NCBI GenBank assembly: GCA_904419035.1
Contig: CAJFQL010000006.1
Location: 1-64,000 of the forward strand
Length of the DNA stretch: 64,000 nt
Source: Heritagella caecorum
GTDB lineage: Bacteria; Bacillota; Clostridia; Oscillospirales; Acutalibacteraceae
Direction of reading: 5' to 3'
Within the stretch, counting starts at the first letter, position 1; each line of letters begins with the position of its first letter. Shown piece after piece: positions 34,875 to 43,553 of this stretch. The position numbers were made by a program, and so were the translations under genes. Below the pieces are notes generated by a model. It saw only the letters and a list, made by a program, of their open reading frames with translations. It searched no databases and was not told the DNA's origin.

Positions 34875-35909
34875 TTATTCACCGACAATCGCACCGTCGT
34901 ACGCCGCAAAGCTGCCGTCTAATACGGCATCCTGCCAGTTTTCGGTCCATACCGGCGCGCTGCCGCCCTGGTTTTTGTACCAGATATCGGGGTAGACCAC
35001 CCGGCTGTTGTAACTGGCCGCTTTGGTGTCCACTGTGGGATCTTCGCCGTCCCGTACTTTACGGGCCACAACCACCGTGCGGAAATCCTCGTATTCATAG
35101 GAGCAGGTAGCCAGGGACAAAATTTCGTCCCCTTCGTTGATGGTGACGCCGGTATCGATAACGGAGCGCTGGTACATTTCATACACGTGCTGCATAAACG
35201 CGTCATCGTCGGCAAAGGATGTTTGCGTAAAGGGGAAAAATTCACCCTGGCTTTTTAGCGTATTGAGCTTCATCACAGAGAAAATTTTCCACGTGGTCTT
35301 ACCTTCGGATGTATATAGCGTAATGGTGGGGCTATTTTGATACACCGACAAATCGGAAAACTGAACCAGCGCCGCAAACATACGGCCGTCCTGCATGCTG
35401 TGGCCATATAGCAAGCTGCTGCGGCACTGGGCAAACGGTACGCTGTCGCTGGAAGCAAAAATACTGCCGTACTTTGAATATTCCTTTTCGTAATTGCGGT
35501 ACAGGTAATACTCCGGATCGCTTTCATCCGATTGCAGAATGGGGTAATCGATCACCGTGCCGGGCACCTGGACCCACCCGACAATATCGGGGTACTGTTT
35601 TTGCAGCTTGGCCAGTTGAGCGGCATAGTCAATGGGATCTTCCTCTTCGGCGTCATCTGTTTGGGTGGAAGATTCCGACGAAGAGGATACAGGAGCAAAA
35701 AACTGATCCTTCAGCGTATTGACCGATTGGTCCACCTGGGCAGGCTTTAGCACCATTTCATCGAGCAGCATCCAGCCGGAAACCAGAAAGACCACTAAAC
35801 AGACCAGCGTTACAATTTTGATGATGACCGTGCTGGGCCGGTCCCCCCGGCAGGGGAACCAGCGCTTCACAAAACTTTTTTTCGGAGCCTTTTCTTTGTG
35901 GTGACGCAT
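34875..35909 (-). CDS. Class B sortase
   Basis: A 344-aa membrane-anchored transpeptidase. A cytoplasmic basic stretch and one transmembrane helix (about 28-50) precede a Ser/Glu linker and the catalytic domain. His170 (LLYGHSMQD), Cys269 (SLATCSYEYEDFR) and Arg277 form the class B triad. It cleaves an [NSP]PxT[G/N]-like motif and attaches the substrate to peptidoglycan. The only candidate substrate visible here is the surface protein at 149-1819. It starts 6 bases after cinA, so it is transcribed with nifS-thiI-cinA. Confidence 0.93.
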   Translation of the reverse strand: MRHHKEKAPKKSFVKRWFPCRGDRPSTVIIKIVTLVCLVVFLVSGWMLLDEMVLKPAQVDQSVNTLKDQFFAPVSSSSESSTQTDDAEEEDPIDYAAQLAKLQKQYPDIVGWVQVPGTVIDYPILQSDESDPEYYLYRNYEKEYSKYGSIFASSDSVPFAQCRSSLLYGHSMQDGRMFAALVQFSDLSVYQNSPTITLYTSEGKTTWKIFSVMKLNTLKSQGEFFPFTQTSFADDDAFMQHVYEMYQRSVIDTGVTINEGDEILSLATCSYEYEDFRTVVVARKVRDGEDPTVDTKAASYNSRVVYPDIWYKNQGGSAPVWTENWQDAVLDGSFAAYDGAIVGE

Positions 35910-35915
35910 GGAGGA

Positions 35916-37226
35916 TCATCCTTTCTCATCCATTGCAGCGGGCAGACTTTCGGCTCGCGGGAATTCCGGGTTTTCCTGCATGGGCAAATCCATCAGAACC
36001 CGCCGCGCCATATCCAGCGCGTGAGAAGCGGCCGCATACCGGTAGAAGGCGCGGCTGCGCGCCGGGCCGGTGTGGCCGGGCATGCGGCGCACCCAGGTGT
36101 GAACCCCATCGGTCAGGGCAATATACACAAGCCCTACGGGCTTTTCTTCCGTGCCGCCGCCGGGCCCGGCGATACCGGTGATGCCAATCCCCAGGTCGCT
36201 GCCCGCCGCCCGGCGGATGCCCTGTGCCATCTGGCAGGCGGTCTGTACGCTGACGGCACCATACGTTTGCAGCGTGTGGGCCGATACACCCAGCACCTGC
36301 TCTTTAATACGGTTGGCGTACGTAACGGCGCCCATTTCGAACACTTCCGAGCTGCCCGGTATGGAAGTCAGTCGTTCGCTCAAAAGGCCGCCGGTACAGG
36401 ATTCCGCTGTCGCCAACGTCATATGGCGGCGCATGGCCGCGTGGACGACGGTTTCTTCCAAGCTGCCGTCTTCTTCGGTATATAAATAGGTGCCAAGCCG
36501 GGCGCGGATCTTTTCGATCAGCGGCTGCATCATGGTAAGTGCTTCTTCTTCATTGGCAGCGCGTGCGGTCACCCGCACGAAGCACTCGTTTTGCAGCGCA
36601 TAGGTAGCGGCGGTGGGGTTGCTGCCCTGCAAGAGATCATCCAGTTTTTCGGCGGTAAGGCCCTCTCCCAACCCAAACACCCGCAGGTTTTTCGAGACAA
36701 TCACCGCGTGGCTATTGCTCCCGGCCAGCGCCGGCAGCGCGTAGTGCTCCAACATGGGGATCAGTTCCCCGGGAGGGCCGGGCAGCATGACCACCAACGC
36801 CCCCTGCTGGGAGCGGAACAGGCATCCGGGGGCCGACCCGTTGTCGTTTTGTAATACCGTGCAGCCCACCGGCAGCACCGCCTGTTTTTTCTGGTTTTCC
36901 CCGAAGTAACGGCCGGCAAAATACCGGGTCAAGGTCGCCAGGCAGTCTTCATTCATAGCTAGGGGGACACCGGCCGCCCGGGCTACGGTCTCTTTTGTCA
37001 GGTCATCGTCGGTGGGCCCCAATCCGCCGGTCGTTACCAGCAAGTCGCACCGCGCCAGGGAATCGGTCACGGCCTGATACAGGCGTTCGGGGTTATCCCC
37101 CACGGTGGCGGTATAGTGGACGTTGATGCCCACAGACGAAAGGGCCCGGGCCACATAGGCGGTGTCGGAGTTGATCACCTGGCCCAGCAGCAGCTCGGTG
37201 CCGACCGAAAGAATTTCAGCATTCAT
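35916..37226 (-). CDS. cinA: CinA (competence/damage-inducible protein; NMN deamidase)
   Basis: A 436-aa protein with an N-terminal MoCF-like domain (GTELLLGQVINSDTAYVARA, TTGGLGPTDDDLTKE) and a C-terminal nicotinamide-nucleotide amidase domain (ATAESCTGGLLSERLTSIPG, ITGIAGPGGGTEEKPVG). It salvages nicotinamide mononucleotide. The start is ATG 37226, with GGGAGG upstream; it overlaps thiI by 4 bases (ATGA). Confidence 0.95.
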   Translation of the reverse strand: MNAEILSVGTELLLGQVINSDTAYVARALSSVGINVHYTATVGDNPERLYQAVTDSLARCDLLVTTGGLGPTDDDLTKETVARAAGVPLAMNEDCLATLTRYFAGRYFGENQKKQAVLPVGCTVLQNDNGSAPGCLFRSQQGALVVMLPGPPGELIPMLEHYALPALAGSNSHAVIVSKNLRVFGLGEGLTAEKLDDLLQGSNPTAATYALQNECFVRVTARAANEEEALTMMQPLIEKIRARLGTYLYTEEDGSLEETVVHAAMRRHMTLATAESCTGGLLSERLTSIPGSSEVFEMGAVTYANRIKEQVLGVSAHTLQTYGAVSVQTACQMAQGIRRAAGSDLGIGITGIAGPGGGTEEKPVGLVYIALTDGVHTWVRRMPGHTGPARSRAFYRYAAASHALDMARRVLMDLPMQENPEFPRAESLPAAMDEKG

Positions 37227-38440
37227 GTGTTTTCCTCCCAATTGATGTCGGGCAATGTCTGTACCCCGCGGAACGTAATGCGGCGATGGGTGACCCCCTG
37301 CAGGCTTTGGTGCACCAGTGCCGGTACATCCAGGGCCTGTTCGGCTTCTTCAATTTGCGCCAGCGTCGGACGGGTGCGGGGGTGGCGGGGGGTAAAGACC
37401 GTGCAGCAGTCTTCAAACGGCTCAATGGAGGTGTCAAAGGTGCCAATCCGGTGGGCCATAGCCACGATTTCGGCTTTATCCGTACCGATCAGCGGGCGGA
37501 ATACCGGCATATCGGCGGCCGCGTCGGTACAGGCAATGGCCTTGATGGTCTGGCTGGCCACCTGCCCCAGGCTTTCGCCGGTGATCAGGGCGTCACATTC
37601 CTTTTGCCGGGCAATCACTTGGGCGCAGCGCATCATAAAGCGGCGCATCAGAATGGTAAAGAGATCTTCCGGGCATTTGCGCAGCAGCTCTTCCTGCAAG
37701 GCGGCAAAGTGCACGGTGTACATCTCCATGCGGCCGGCCCATTCGCCCACTTTTTGCAGCAGGCGCACCACCTTTTCTTCGGCCATGTCGCTGGTATAGG
37801 GCGGGCTGGCAAAGTGAATGGCCGTCAGTTCTACGCCCCGGCGGGCCATCTGCCAGGCGGCGACGGGGCTATCCAGCCCGCCGCTGATCAGAATGGCCGC
37901 TTTACCGCCGGTGCCCACAGGAATCCCCCCGGCGCCGGGAATGGGGGCCCCGTGGACGTAAGCGCCAAAGTCCCGCACTTCCACCCGCACAATCAGGTCC
38001 GGCTCATGCACATTGACAGACAGATGGGGGTATTGGTCTAATAGGTAGCCGCCCACTTCCCGGGAAATGGCGGGGGAATCATAGGCAAAGGATTTATCGC
38101 TGCGCTTGGTTTCCACTTTAAAGGTGTGGATTTCTTCCAGCTGCGGGCGCAGATATTCGGCGGCGGCCTGGCAAATGACGGTCAGGTCTTTTTCGACCAC
38201 GCAGGCCCGGGAATAGGCAATGATCCCGAAAATGCGGCCCAGCCGTTCTTCGGCTTCGTCCAGGTCGGCGCTATCATTCAGGGGGGAGATATACAAGGTG
38301 GACTGAGCCGAGCGGATATCAAAATCCCCGGCACCGGTCAGCCGGCGGCGAATGTTTTTCAGCAGCACGGCTTCAAATGTGCTGCGGTTGAGCCCCTTCA
38401 GGACCAGTTCCCCTAATTTAATCAATATGGTTTCTTTCAT
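37223..38440 (-). CDS. thiI: tRNA 4-thiouridine sulfurtransferase ThiI
   Basis: A 405-aa enzyme with a ferredoxin-like/THUMP N-terminus (about 1-165) and a PP-loop ATP pyrophosphatase domain (ILISGGLDSPVAAWQMA, loop about 184-190). There is no C-terminal rhodanese domain, as in B. subtilis, where a dedicated NifS-like desulfurase supplies sulfur. The gene just upstream encodes such an enzyme, so the pair is self-consistent for s4U8 synthesis in tRNA. Confidence 0.95.
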   Translation of the reverse strand: MKETILIKLGELVLKGLNRSTFEAVLLKNIRRRLTGAGDFDIRSAQSTLYISPLNDSADLDEAEERLGRIFGIIAYSRACVVEKDLTVICQAAAEYLRPQLEEIHTFKVETKRSDKSFAYDSPAISREVGGYLLDQYPHLSVNVHEPDLIVRVEVRDFGAYVHGAPIPGAGGIPVGTGGKAAILISGGLDSPVAAWQMARRGVELTAIHFASPPYTSDMAEEKVVRLLQKVGEWAGRMEMYTVHFAALQEELLRKCPEDLFTILMRRFMMRCAQVIARQKECDALITGESLGQVASQTIKAIACTDAAADMPVFRPLIGTDKAEIVAMAHRIGTFDTSIEPFEDCCTVFTPRHPRTRPTLAQIEEAEQALDVPALVHQSLQGVTHRRITFRGVQTLPDINWEENT

Positions 38441-38474
38441 GGTTCCTCACCTTCTCGATGCAATCGGATTTTCT

Positions 38475-39614
38475 TTACGGACGGGCAATTAGGTCCCGCA
38501 GCCCGCTTTGCAAAGCGGCACACAGGGCGTGGATGTCATCCGGTGTGTTTTCATACGAAAAGCTGATCCGCAACGACGAATCAATTTCTTTTTGCGGCAG
38601 GCCCATGGCCACCAGCACGTGGCTGCGGGCCCCTTTGGCACAGGCGGAGCCGGACGAAACGAAGATGCCCCGCTGGGATAAATAGTTGAGCATGGTCTGG
38701 GCCCGCACATGCCCGGCGCTGATGTGCAAGATACACGGCAGCGCATCTTCCGGCGAATGCAGAATAACGCCGTCTATAGCCGCCAGTTCCCGGCGCGCCA
38801 GGGTGTTTAATTCCTCCATCTTGCGGTGCCAATCAGCAAGGGGCGGTAAAGCCGCGGCGGCGGCTCCAAACCCGCACAAGGCCGGTACGGCTTCCGTGCC
38901 GGGACGCAGGCGGTTTTCCTGTTCGCCGCCAAATTGCCGCGGCAAAATATGCATGCCCCGGCGGTGATACAGCGCGCCGGCCCCTTTGGGGCCGTGAATT
39001 TTATGGGAGCTGCAGGTGAGCAGGTCAATGCCCATACGGCCGGGGTTCAGCGGCATTTTGCCAAAAGCCTGTACGGCGTCCACGTGGAAACGGGCCGGGG
39101 CCTTTTGGCGCCGGATCGCGGCGGGCACTGCCTGTAAGGGCGGTAAGGTCCCGATTTCGTTGTTGACGGCCATTATGCTGACGAGTACCGTGTCGGGGGT
39201 AATGGCCTCTTCGACCTGTTCGGCCGTAATGTGGCCCTGCCGGTCTGGCTTTATGTAGGTGACCGACCAGCCTTCTTTTTCCAGCTGCTGCATACACGCG
39301 AGTACGGAACTGTGCTCAAAAGCGGTGGTGACAATATGGCGGCCCCGTTTCTGTCCGGCTTTCGCTGCGCCGAATACCGCCAGGTTATTCGCTTCGGTGC
39401 CGCCGCTGGTAAACAGAATTTCTTCGGGCGATGCGTGCAAAACCCGGGCGATCTGTTCCCGGGCGCTTGATAGTTCCCGCAACGCTTCATTTCCCTTGTG
39501 ATGCAGGGAAGAGGGGTTCCCGTAACACTGGGTCATCATGGTAAGGACTTTTTCGGCGGCCTGCGGACAAACGCAAGTCGTCGAGCTGTTATCAAGATAG
39601 ATTTCACGGTCCAT
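38475..39614 (-). CDS. Cysteine desulfurase (NifS/NifZ-like)
   Basis: A 379-aa PLP enzyme releasing sulfur from cysteine as a persulfide. FTSGGTEANNLAVFG is the N-terminal signature, Lys205 (SSHKIHGPKG) binds PLP, and Cys325 (SSGSACAKGARSHV) is the persulfide cysteine. I start at MDREIYL because GGAG is 10 bases upstream; the long upstream frame is not supported. Position ahead of thiI suggests service to tRNA thiolation rather than general Fe-S assembly (inference). Confidence 0.93.
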   Translation of the reverse strand: MDREIYLDNSSTTCVCPQAAEKVLTMMTQCYGNPSSLHHKGNEALRELSSAREQIARVLHASPEEILFTSGGTEANNLAVFGAAKAGQKRGRHIVTTAFEHSSVLACMQQLEKEGWSVTYIKPDRQGHITAEQVEEAITPDTVLVSIMAVNNEIGTLPPLQAVPAAIRRQKAPARFHVDAVQAFGKMPLNPGRMGIDLLTCSSHKIHGPKGAGALYHRRGMHILPRQFGGEQENRLRPGTEAVPALCGFGAAAAALPPLADWHRKMEELNTLARRELAAIDGVILHSPEDALPCILHISAGHVRAQTMLNYLSQRGIFVSSGSACAKGARSHVLVAMGLPQKEIDSSLRISFSYENTPDDIHALCAALQSGLRDLIARP

Positions 39615-39716
39615 GGATTTCATACTCCGGTTTTGGCAGAATTTTTCCCGGTGGTTTGCCCGGGTACATACAAAAACCATTATACACCTTTTTCCCTTTT
39701 TGCGGTACCCCGCCGT

Positions 39717-39745
39717 TTGCATTTTCAGCGGGAAAGGGCTATAAT
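39717..39745 (+). promoter_or_regulatory. Sigma-A promoter of the Fur-family gene
   Basis: TTGCAT, 17-base spacer, TATAAT, 26 bases before the ATG. Confidence 0.85.
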
Positions 39746-39771
39746 GAACCCTAGGAAAGGGGGCAAGCTAT

Positions 39772-40179
39772 ATGCAGGAACGACGGCAGACAAAGCAGCG
39801 GACAGCACTGCTGGAAGCGCTGGCGCATGCCGAAGAGCCCCTGAGTGCCGAACAGCTATTTTCTAAGCTGCAGCCCCAGTTTCCCCGGTTGGCCCTTTCG
39901 ACCGTGTACCGCAATGTAGAACGCATGGTGGAAGAAGGTGCGGTACAAAAAGAATTGACCGAAGGCGGTGTTTCCTTATATGGGCTGCAGGACCGCCACG
40001 GCCATTATCTGATTTGCCTGAACTGCCAGAAGAAAGTGCGGCTGACGCACTGCCCGCTGGAAGCGGTGGAAAAACAGCTGAGCGAAGAAACAGGCTTTTC
40101 CATTGAAAGCCACAACCTAACGTTATATGGTACGTGTCCCAGTTGCCGCGAAAAAGAGAAAAAGAACGAAAAAACATAA
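39772..40179 (+). CDS. Fur/PerR/Zur-family metalloregulator
   Basis: A 135-aa repressor. The winged helix occupies residues 1-75 (LSTVYRNVERMVEEGAV). Cys82/85 and Cys122/125 form the structural zinc site and the HGHYLIC segment gives regulatory His ligands. Whether it senses iron, peroxide or zinc cannot be read. AAAGGGGG precedes the ATG. It is divergent from nifS; a Fur-like protein beside a cysteine desulfurase is suggestive but not proof of regulation. Confidence 0.9.
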   Translation: MQERRQTKQRTALLEALAHAEEPLSAEQLFSKLQPQFPRLALSTVYRNVERMVEEGAVQKELTEGGVSLYGLQDRHGHYLICLNCQKKVRLTHCPLEAVEKQLSEETGFSIESHNLTLYGTCPSCREKEKKNEKT

Positions 40180-40180
40180 A

Positions 40181-40210
40181 AAACCGGGCCTAAAAAGGCC
40201 CGGCTTTTTT
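40181..40210. terminator. Bidirectional terminator between fur-like and glycosyltransferase genes
   Basis: CCGGGCC/GGCCCGG stem with flanking A and T runs, serving both convergent genes. Confidence 0.85.
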
Positions 40211-41327
40211 ATTTTTTGGCGGTAAGTTTTTCCATCAGCGCCATCAAATGCGGGATCGACTGGGATTTATCGAACTTTTCACAGCTGCGGCGCATACGGT
40301 TCAGGCGTTCTTCATCCTGTAATAGCAGCTGAATGGCTTTGGCGCAATTGTCACCTTTTTTCATATGAACCGCCATGTCGTGGGACAGCAAAAAGTCGGC
40401 GTTTTCTTCTTCCTGGCCGGGAATCGCGTCAAAGACGGCCAGCGGCAGGTTGCATGCCAGGGCTTCCGAAACCGTAAGCCCACCGGGTTTCGTCACAATC
40501 AAATCGCTGACCTTCATGTATTTTTCTACTTCGTTGGTAAAGAAGATCAATTTTGTCTTTTTCGGGCTGTGAACGATTTCTTTTTCCAGGGCGTCATAGA
40601 GTTTCTGGTTGCGGCCGGTGATGACAATCAGTTGGAAAGCATCCGGCAGTGCTACCACATCGCGGTAAATCTGCAAAATATTGGTCACGCCAAAAGACCC
40701 GGCCATGAACAAAACCGTGGGCAAGCCCTTTTCAAGCCCAAATTCTTCCAGCAGTTCTTCCCGGTTGGCCTGGGAAAAGAACTGGCTGAATACCGGAATG
40801 CCAAACGGGAAAATGCGGTCTTTGGGGGCGCCCATATCGGCCAAGGCCGGTACCATATCTTCGCTGGCCACCACGTAGGCGTCCACATTTTTGGCAACCC
40901 AGGCCCGGTGCGGGCTGTAATCGGTGAGAATACAAATCAGCGGTTGAGAAATCTTCCCTTTTTCTTTCAGTTCCGATACCATTTCATTGACAAACGGGTG
41001 GGTGGTCAAAATAATATCGGGATGAAAGTCTTCAATCGTGGGCAGCAACCGGCGGGCAACCATGCTGTTAATCAGCGGGACAAACCGCGACAGGGCGGTT
41101 TCCCGGTTGGTCTGTTCATATAGTTTGCCAAAAACTTTCGGCTGTTTGGTAGCGAGGAAATGGTACCCATCGCAAATGGTTTTATCAAAAATAGCACTGA
41201 TGCATTTGAGCGCATCGACCACCTGGGTTTGGGAGTCGGGCATATGTTCATTTAGGTAATGTTCCACGGCCCGGGAAGCGCGAATATGGCCGCCGCCAGT
41301 GGCCGCCGTCAAAATTAAAATTCTCAT
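40209..41327 (-). CDS. Processive diacylglycerol glycosyltransferase (UgtP/MGDG synthase-like)
   Basis: A 372-aa GT28-type enzyme. LTAATGGGHIRASRAVEHYL is the MGDG-synthase N-terminal motif; the middle has ILTDYSPHRAWV; the C-terminal donor site is VTKPGGLTVSEALACNLPL. It would transfer glucose or galactose from a UDP-sugar to diacylglycerol, giving glycolipids for membrane and lipoteichoic acid anchors. Peripheral membrane location is expected. AGAGGAG is the SD. Confidence 0.88.
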   Translation of the reverse strand: MRILILTAATGGGHIRASRAVEHYLNEHMPDSQTQVVDALKCISAIFDKTICDGYHFLATKQPKVFGKLYEQTNRETALSRFVPLINSMVARRLLPTIEDFHPDIILTTHPFVNEMVSELKEKGKISQPLICILTDYSPHRAWVAKNVDAYVVASEDMVPALADMGAPKDRIFPFGIPVFSQFFSQANREELLEEFGLEKGLPTVLFMAGSFGVTNILQIYRDVVALPDAFQLIVITGRNQKLYDALEKEIVHSPKKTKLIFFTNEVEKYMKVSDLIVTKPGGLTVSEALACNLPLAVFDAIPGQEEENADFLLSHDMAVHMKKGDNCAKAIQLLLQDEERLNRMRRSCEKFDKSQSIPHLMALMEKLTAKK

Positions 41328-41414
41328 GTTCGTTCTCCTCTTTGTTTAAAAAGGAAAGGGGAGGCAATCCCGCTTTCATACACCAAGGCAATATGGATCG
41401 GTGCTTTTTCTTAG

Positions 41415-41420
41415 ATTATA
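41415..41420 (-). promoter_or_regulatory. Extended -10 of the glycosyltransferase promoter
   Basis: Minus strand TGCTATAAT; no clear -35. It lies about 90 bases before the start codon. Confidence 0.5.
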
Positions 41421-41509
41421 GCACAGCCCTGCCAAAATAGCCATGCAGCCGGCAAGAAAAATCCATGCCGGCGGTTCCTTATTCCCTATAAAAGTAACAG
41501 AGATTTAAC

Positions 41510-41539
41510 TTTACTTTTCGGGGGCCATGTGCTTATAAT
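41510..41539 (+). promoter_or_regulatory. Sigma-A-like promoter of the VanW gene
   Basis: TTTACT, 18-base spacer, TATAAT, about 70 bases before the ATG. Confidence 0.7.
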
Positions 41540-41607
41540 AGACATGCAGGAGAGAGCCTGCCGTTTGATGATTTGGAGATTTTACTCATTCGGAGGTGCA
41601 TAGAGAA

Positions 41608-43365
41608 ATGGACCCAAAAGAATCCCGTGATATTTTTTCGCATTCATCTAAATCTAAACGTCCCATTATTATCGCCGTATGTTGTGTGTTGGTAGTGGGG
41701 ATTGTTGTTGTGGCTGCGCTCTTAGCCAGTGGCCTTATGACCTTCCCGGGCGGAGGAAGCGCTTCGACGCAGGAAGTTACCCAGCAGGAAAGCCAGAAGG
41801 AAACCGAAGAAGTGTATGCGTCGGGTACCACCATTGGAGGAGTTTCGGTGGCCGGTATGACTCAAGAAGAGGCCAAAAAAGCGGTGGAAAAGGAAGAATC
41901 CCTGCAGGTGCCACATGCTTCGGTTACAGTAACTTATGGCAAAGAGAGCATGACCATTACCAGTGAAGAAGCCGGGGTACAGGCAGATATCGCCGGTGCC
42001 TTTGAAAAGGCAAAAGCTTCGCTGGTAAAAGAAACGCCGTCTTCTGCCATGGAATCCTCGGGCACGTCTTCGCAGAAAGTGTCCCAGAGCACCAAAGGCG
42101 TGGATTATCCCGTGGAAGTTTCCTTTGATAAGGAAGCCGTACAGAAAAAGGTCGATACCTTTGCCGATGCCATCGACCGCGATCCGGAGAATGCCACCAT
42201 CAAGGCGTTTGATAGTGCTACCGGAACGTTTACGTATACCGATGGCAAAAAAGGCCTGAAGGTAGACCGGGAAAAGCTGGTTAAACAGGTACTGGCAGCC
42301 TTGGAAGAAAACAAAGAAACCAAGCTGGAAGCGCCGGTGGAAGAAATTCCCTTTGAAAAGAGCGAAAGCGACGTGGCCGGTCATATCCAAAAGCTGGGCA
42401 CGTTCAGCACGTATTCGACGAATACCGCGGCCGGGAACCACAATATGAGTCTGGCGCTAGCTTCCATTAACGGCAGTGTGGTACAGCCGGGCGAGACATT
42501 CTCGTTTAATACGGCCACCGGGGATACGACCAATGGGTCTCTGGGGTATCAGCAGGCAGGCGCCATTGTGGGCGGTAAATCGACCCAGCAGTATGGCGGT
42601 GGGATCTGCCAGGCCAGCACCACGCTATATGGGGCTGTAGCCCGTTCCGGGCTGGAAATCGTCACGCGGTATAACCACACTTGGCCATCGACGTATGTGG
42701 ATATTGGGCAGGATGCCACGGTGGATTATCCTGCACTAGATTTTGTGTTCCGAAATAATACCGAATATCCCATTTATATTTCGGCCGGGATGAGCGGCAC
42801 TCAGTTGACCGTAACGTTGTATGGTTACAAACCCGATACGTGGGATAAAATCAGTGTATATTCCCAGCAGACGGGTACGATTGCTCAGCCGAGCACCGAG
42901 TATGTGTATGATTCGTCCCTGAAAGCCGGCACGTTTGAACTGTACCGGCAGGGGAACGCCGGCCGGACGGCCACAGCCAGCCGCGTATACTATAAAAACG
43001 GCCAGGTGGTCAAAACAGAAAGCTTGCCGTCATCTACGTACCGCGCCCTTTCCACCATTTATCACTATGGACCGGGAGTGGATGTAGCCGATGTGAAAAA
43101 AGCGGTGGCGTCCGGGAAAACCAGCGGTTCGGTAGGAACGTCTTCAACCCCGAAACCTACGCCGAAACCCACGTCGACCCCGAAACCGACTCCCAAGCCT
43201 ACTCCGACGCCGGAACCGACTCCCAAGCCTACTCCGACGCCGGAACCGACTCCTACCCCGACACCAACGCCGAAACCAGAAGAACCCTCTCCAAGTCCGG
43301 AGACTTCGGAATCGTCGCCGGATCCTGAAAATGAGCCAGGTACAACAGAAAATAGCGGCGATTAA
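41608..43365 (+). CDS. VanW-domain cell-wall protein with Pro/Thr-rich tail
   Basis: A 585-aa membrane-anchored extracellular protein. One transmembrane segment (about 21-47) is followed by a peptidoglycan-binding-type domain (about 75-255) and the VanW domain (about 270-420; VQPGETFSFNTATGD, YGGGICQASTTLYGA). A G5-like region may follow (about 425-490). The last 75 residues are TPKPTPTPEP-type repeats, probably a wall-spanning or extended tail. VanW is named from vancomycin clusters but is common in Clostridia with no resistance role shown. CGGAGG precedes ATG 41608. Confidence 0.88.
   Translation: MDPKESRDIFSHSSKSKRPIIIAVCCVLVVGIVVVAALLASGLMTFPGGGSASTQEVTQQESQKETEEVYASGTTIGGVSVAGMTQEEAKKAVEKEESLQVPHASVTVTYGKESMTITSEEAGVQADIAGAFEKAKASLVKETPSSAMESSGTSSQKVSQSTKGVDYPVEVSFDKEAVQKKVDTFADAIDRDPENATIKAFDSATGTFTYTDGKKGLKVDREKLVKQVLAALEENKETKLEAPVEEIPFEKSESDVAGHIQKLGTFSTYSTNTAAGNHNMSLALASINGSVVQPGETFSFNTATGDTTNGSLGYQQAGAIVGGKSTQQYGGGICQASTTLYGAVARSGLEIVTRYNHTWPSTYVDIGQDATVDYPALDFVFRNNTEYPIYISAGMSGTQLTVTLYGYKPDTWDKISVYSQQTGTIAQPSTEYVYDSSLKAGTFELYRQGNAGRTATASRVYYKNGQVVKTESLPSSTYRALSTIYHYGPGVDVADVKKAVASGKTSGSVGTSSTPKPTPKPTSTPKPTPKPTPTPEPTPKPTPTPEPTPTPTPTPKPEEPSPSPETSESSPDPENEPGTTENSGD
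43186..43245 (+). repeat. Two exact 30-bp tandem repeats in the VanW gene tail
   Basis: The 30-bp unit at 43186-43215 is repeated exactly at 43216-43245 and begins a third copy (CCGACTCC). It encodes the PTPKPTPTPE decapeptide. In frame, so copy number could vary without breaking the protein. Confidence 0.85.
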
Positions 43366-43379
43366 AGCAATATGACGAA

Positions 43380-43415
43380 AAAGAGGAATCCAGGGAAAAT
43401 GGATTCCTCTTTATT
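43380..43415 (+). terminator. Intrinsic terminator of the VanW gene
   Basis: A 13-bp stem AAAGAGGAATCCA/TGGATTCCTCTTT followed by ATTTG. Confidence 0.8.
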
Positions 43416-43553
43416 TGTCTATGGAATAACCTTGACTTTTTCTATGAAATCTGCGAAAATAAAACCGTACATAATTATGAAAAGTGCGGTGTTGTGTACG
43501 AACAGGGGAAAACAATCGAAAAGGGTTGTTTTATTTTGGAAAGGGCAGGATTT

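Noticed and set aside
39615..39771. Fur box in the nifS/fur-like spacer
   Set aside because: No 19-bp GATAATGAT-type or PerR-type palindrome could be found, so autoregulation is not claimed.
40363..41123. Plus-strand frame opposite the glycosyltransferase
   Set aside because: No start signal; the minus-strand enzyme shows complete MGDG-synthase motifs.
43151..43270. CRISPR-like repeated sequence
   Set aside because: Repeats are contiguous, in frame and encode Pro/Thr; there are no unique spacers or cas genes.
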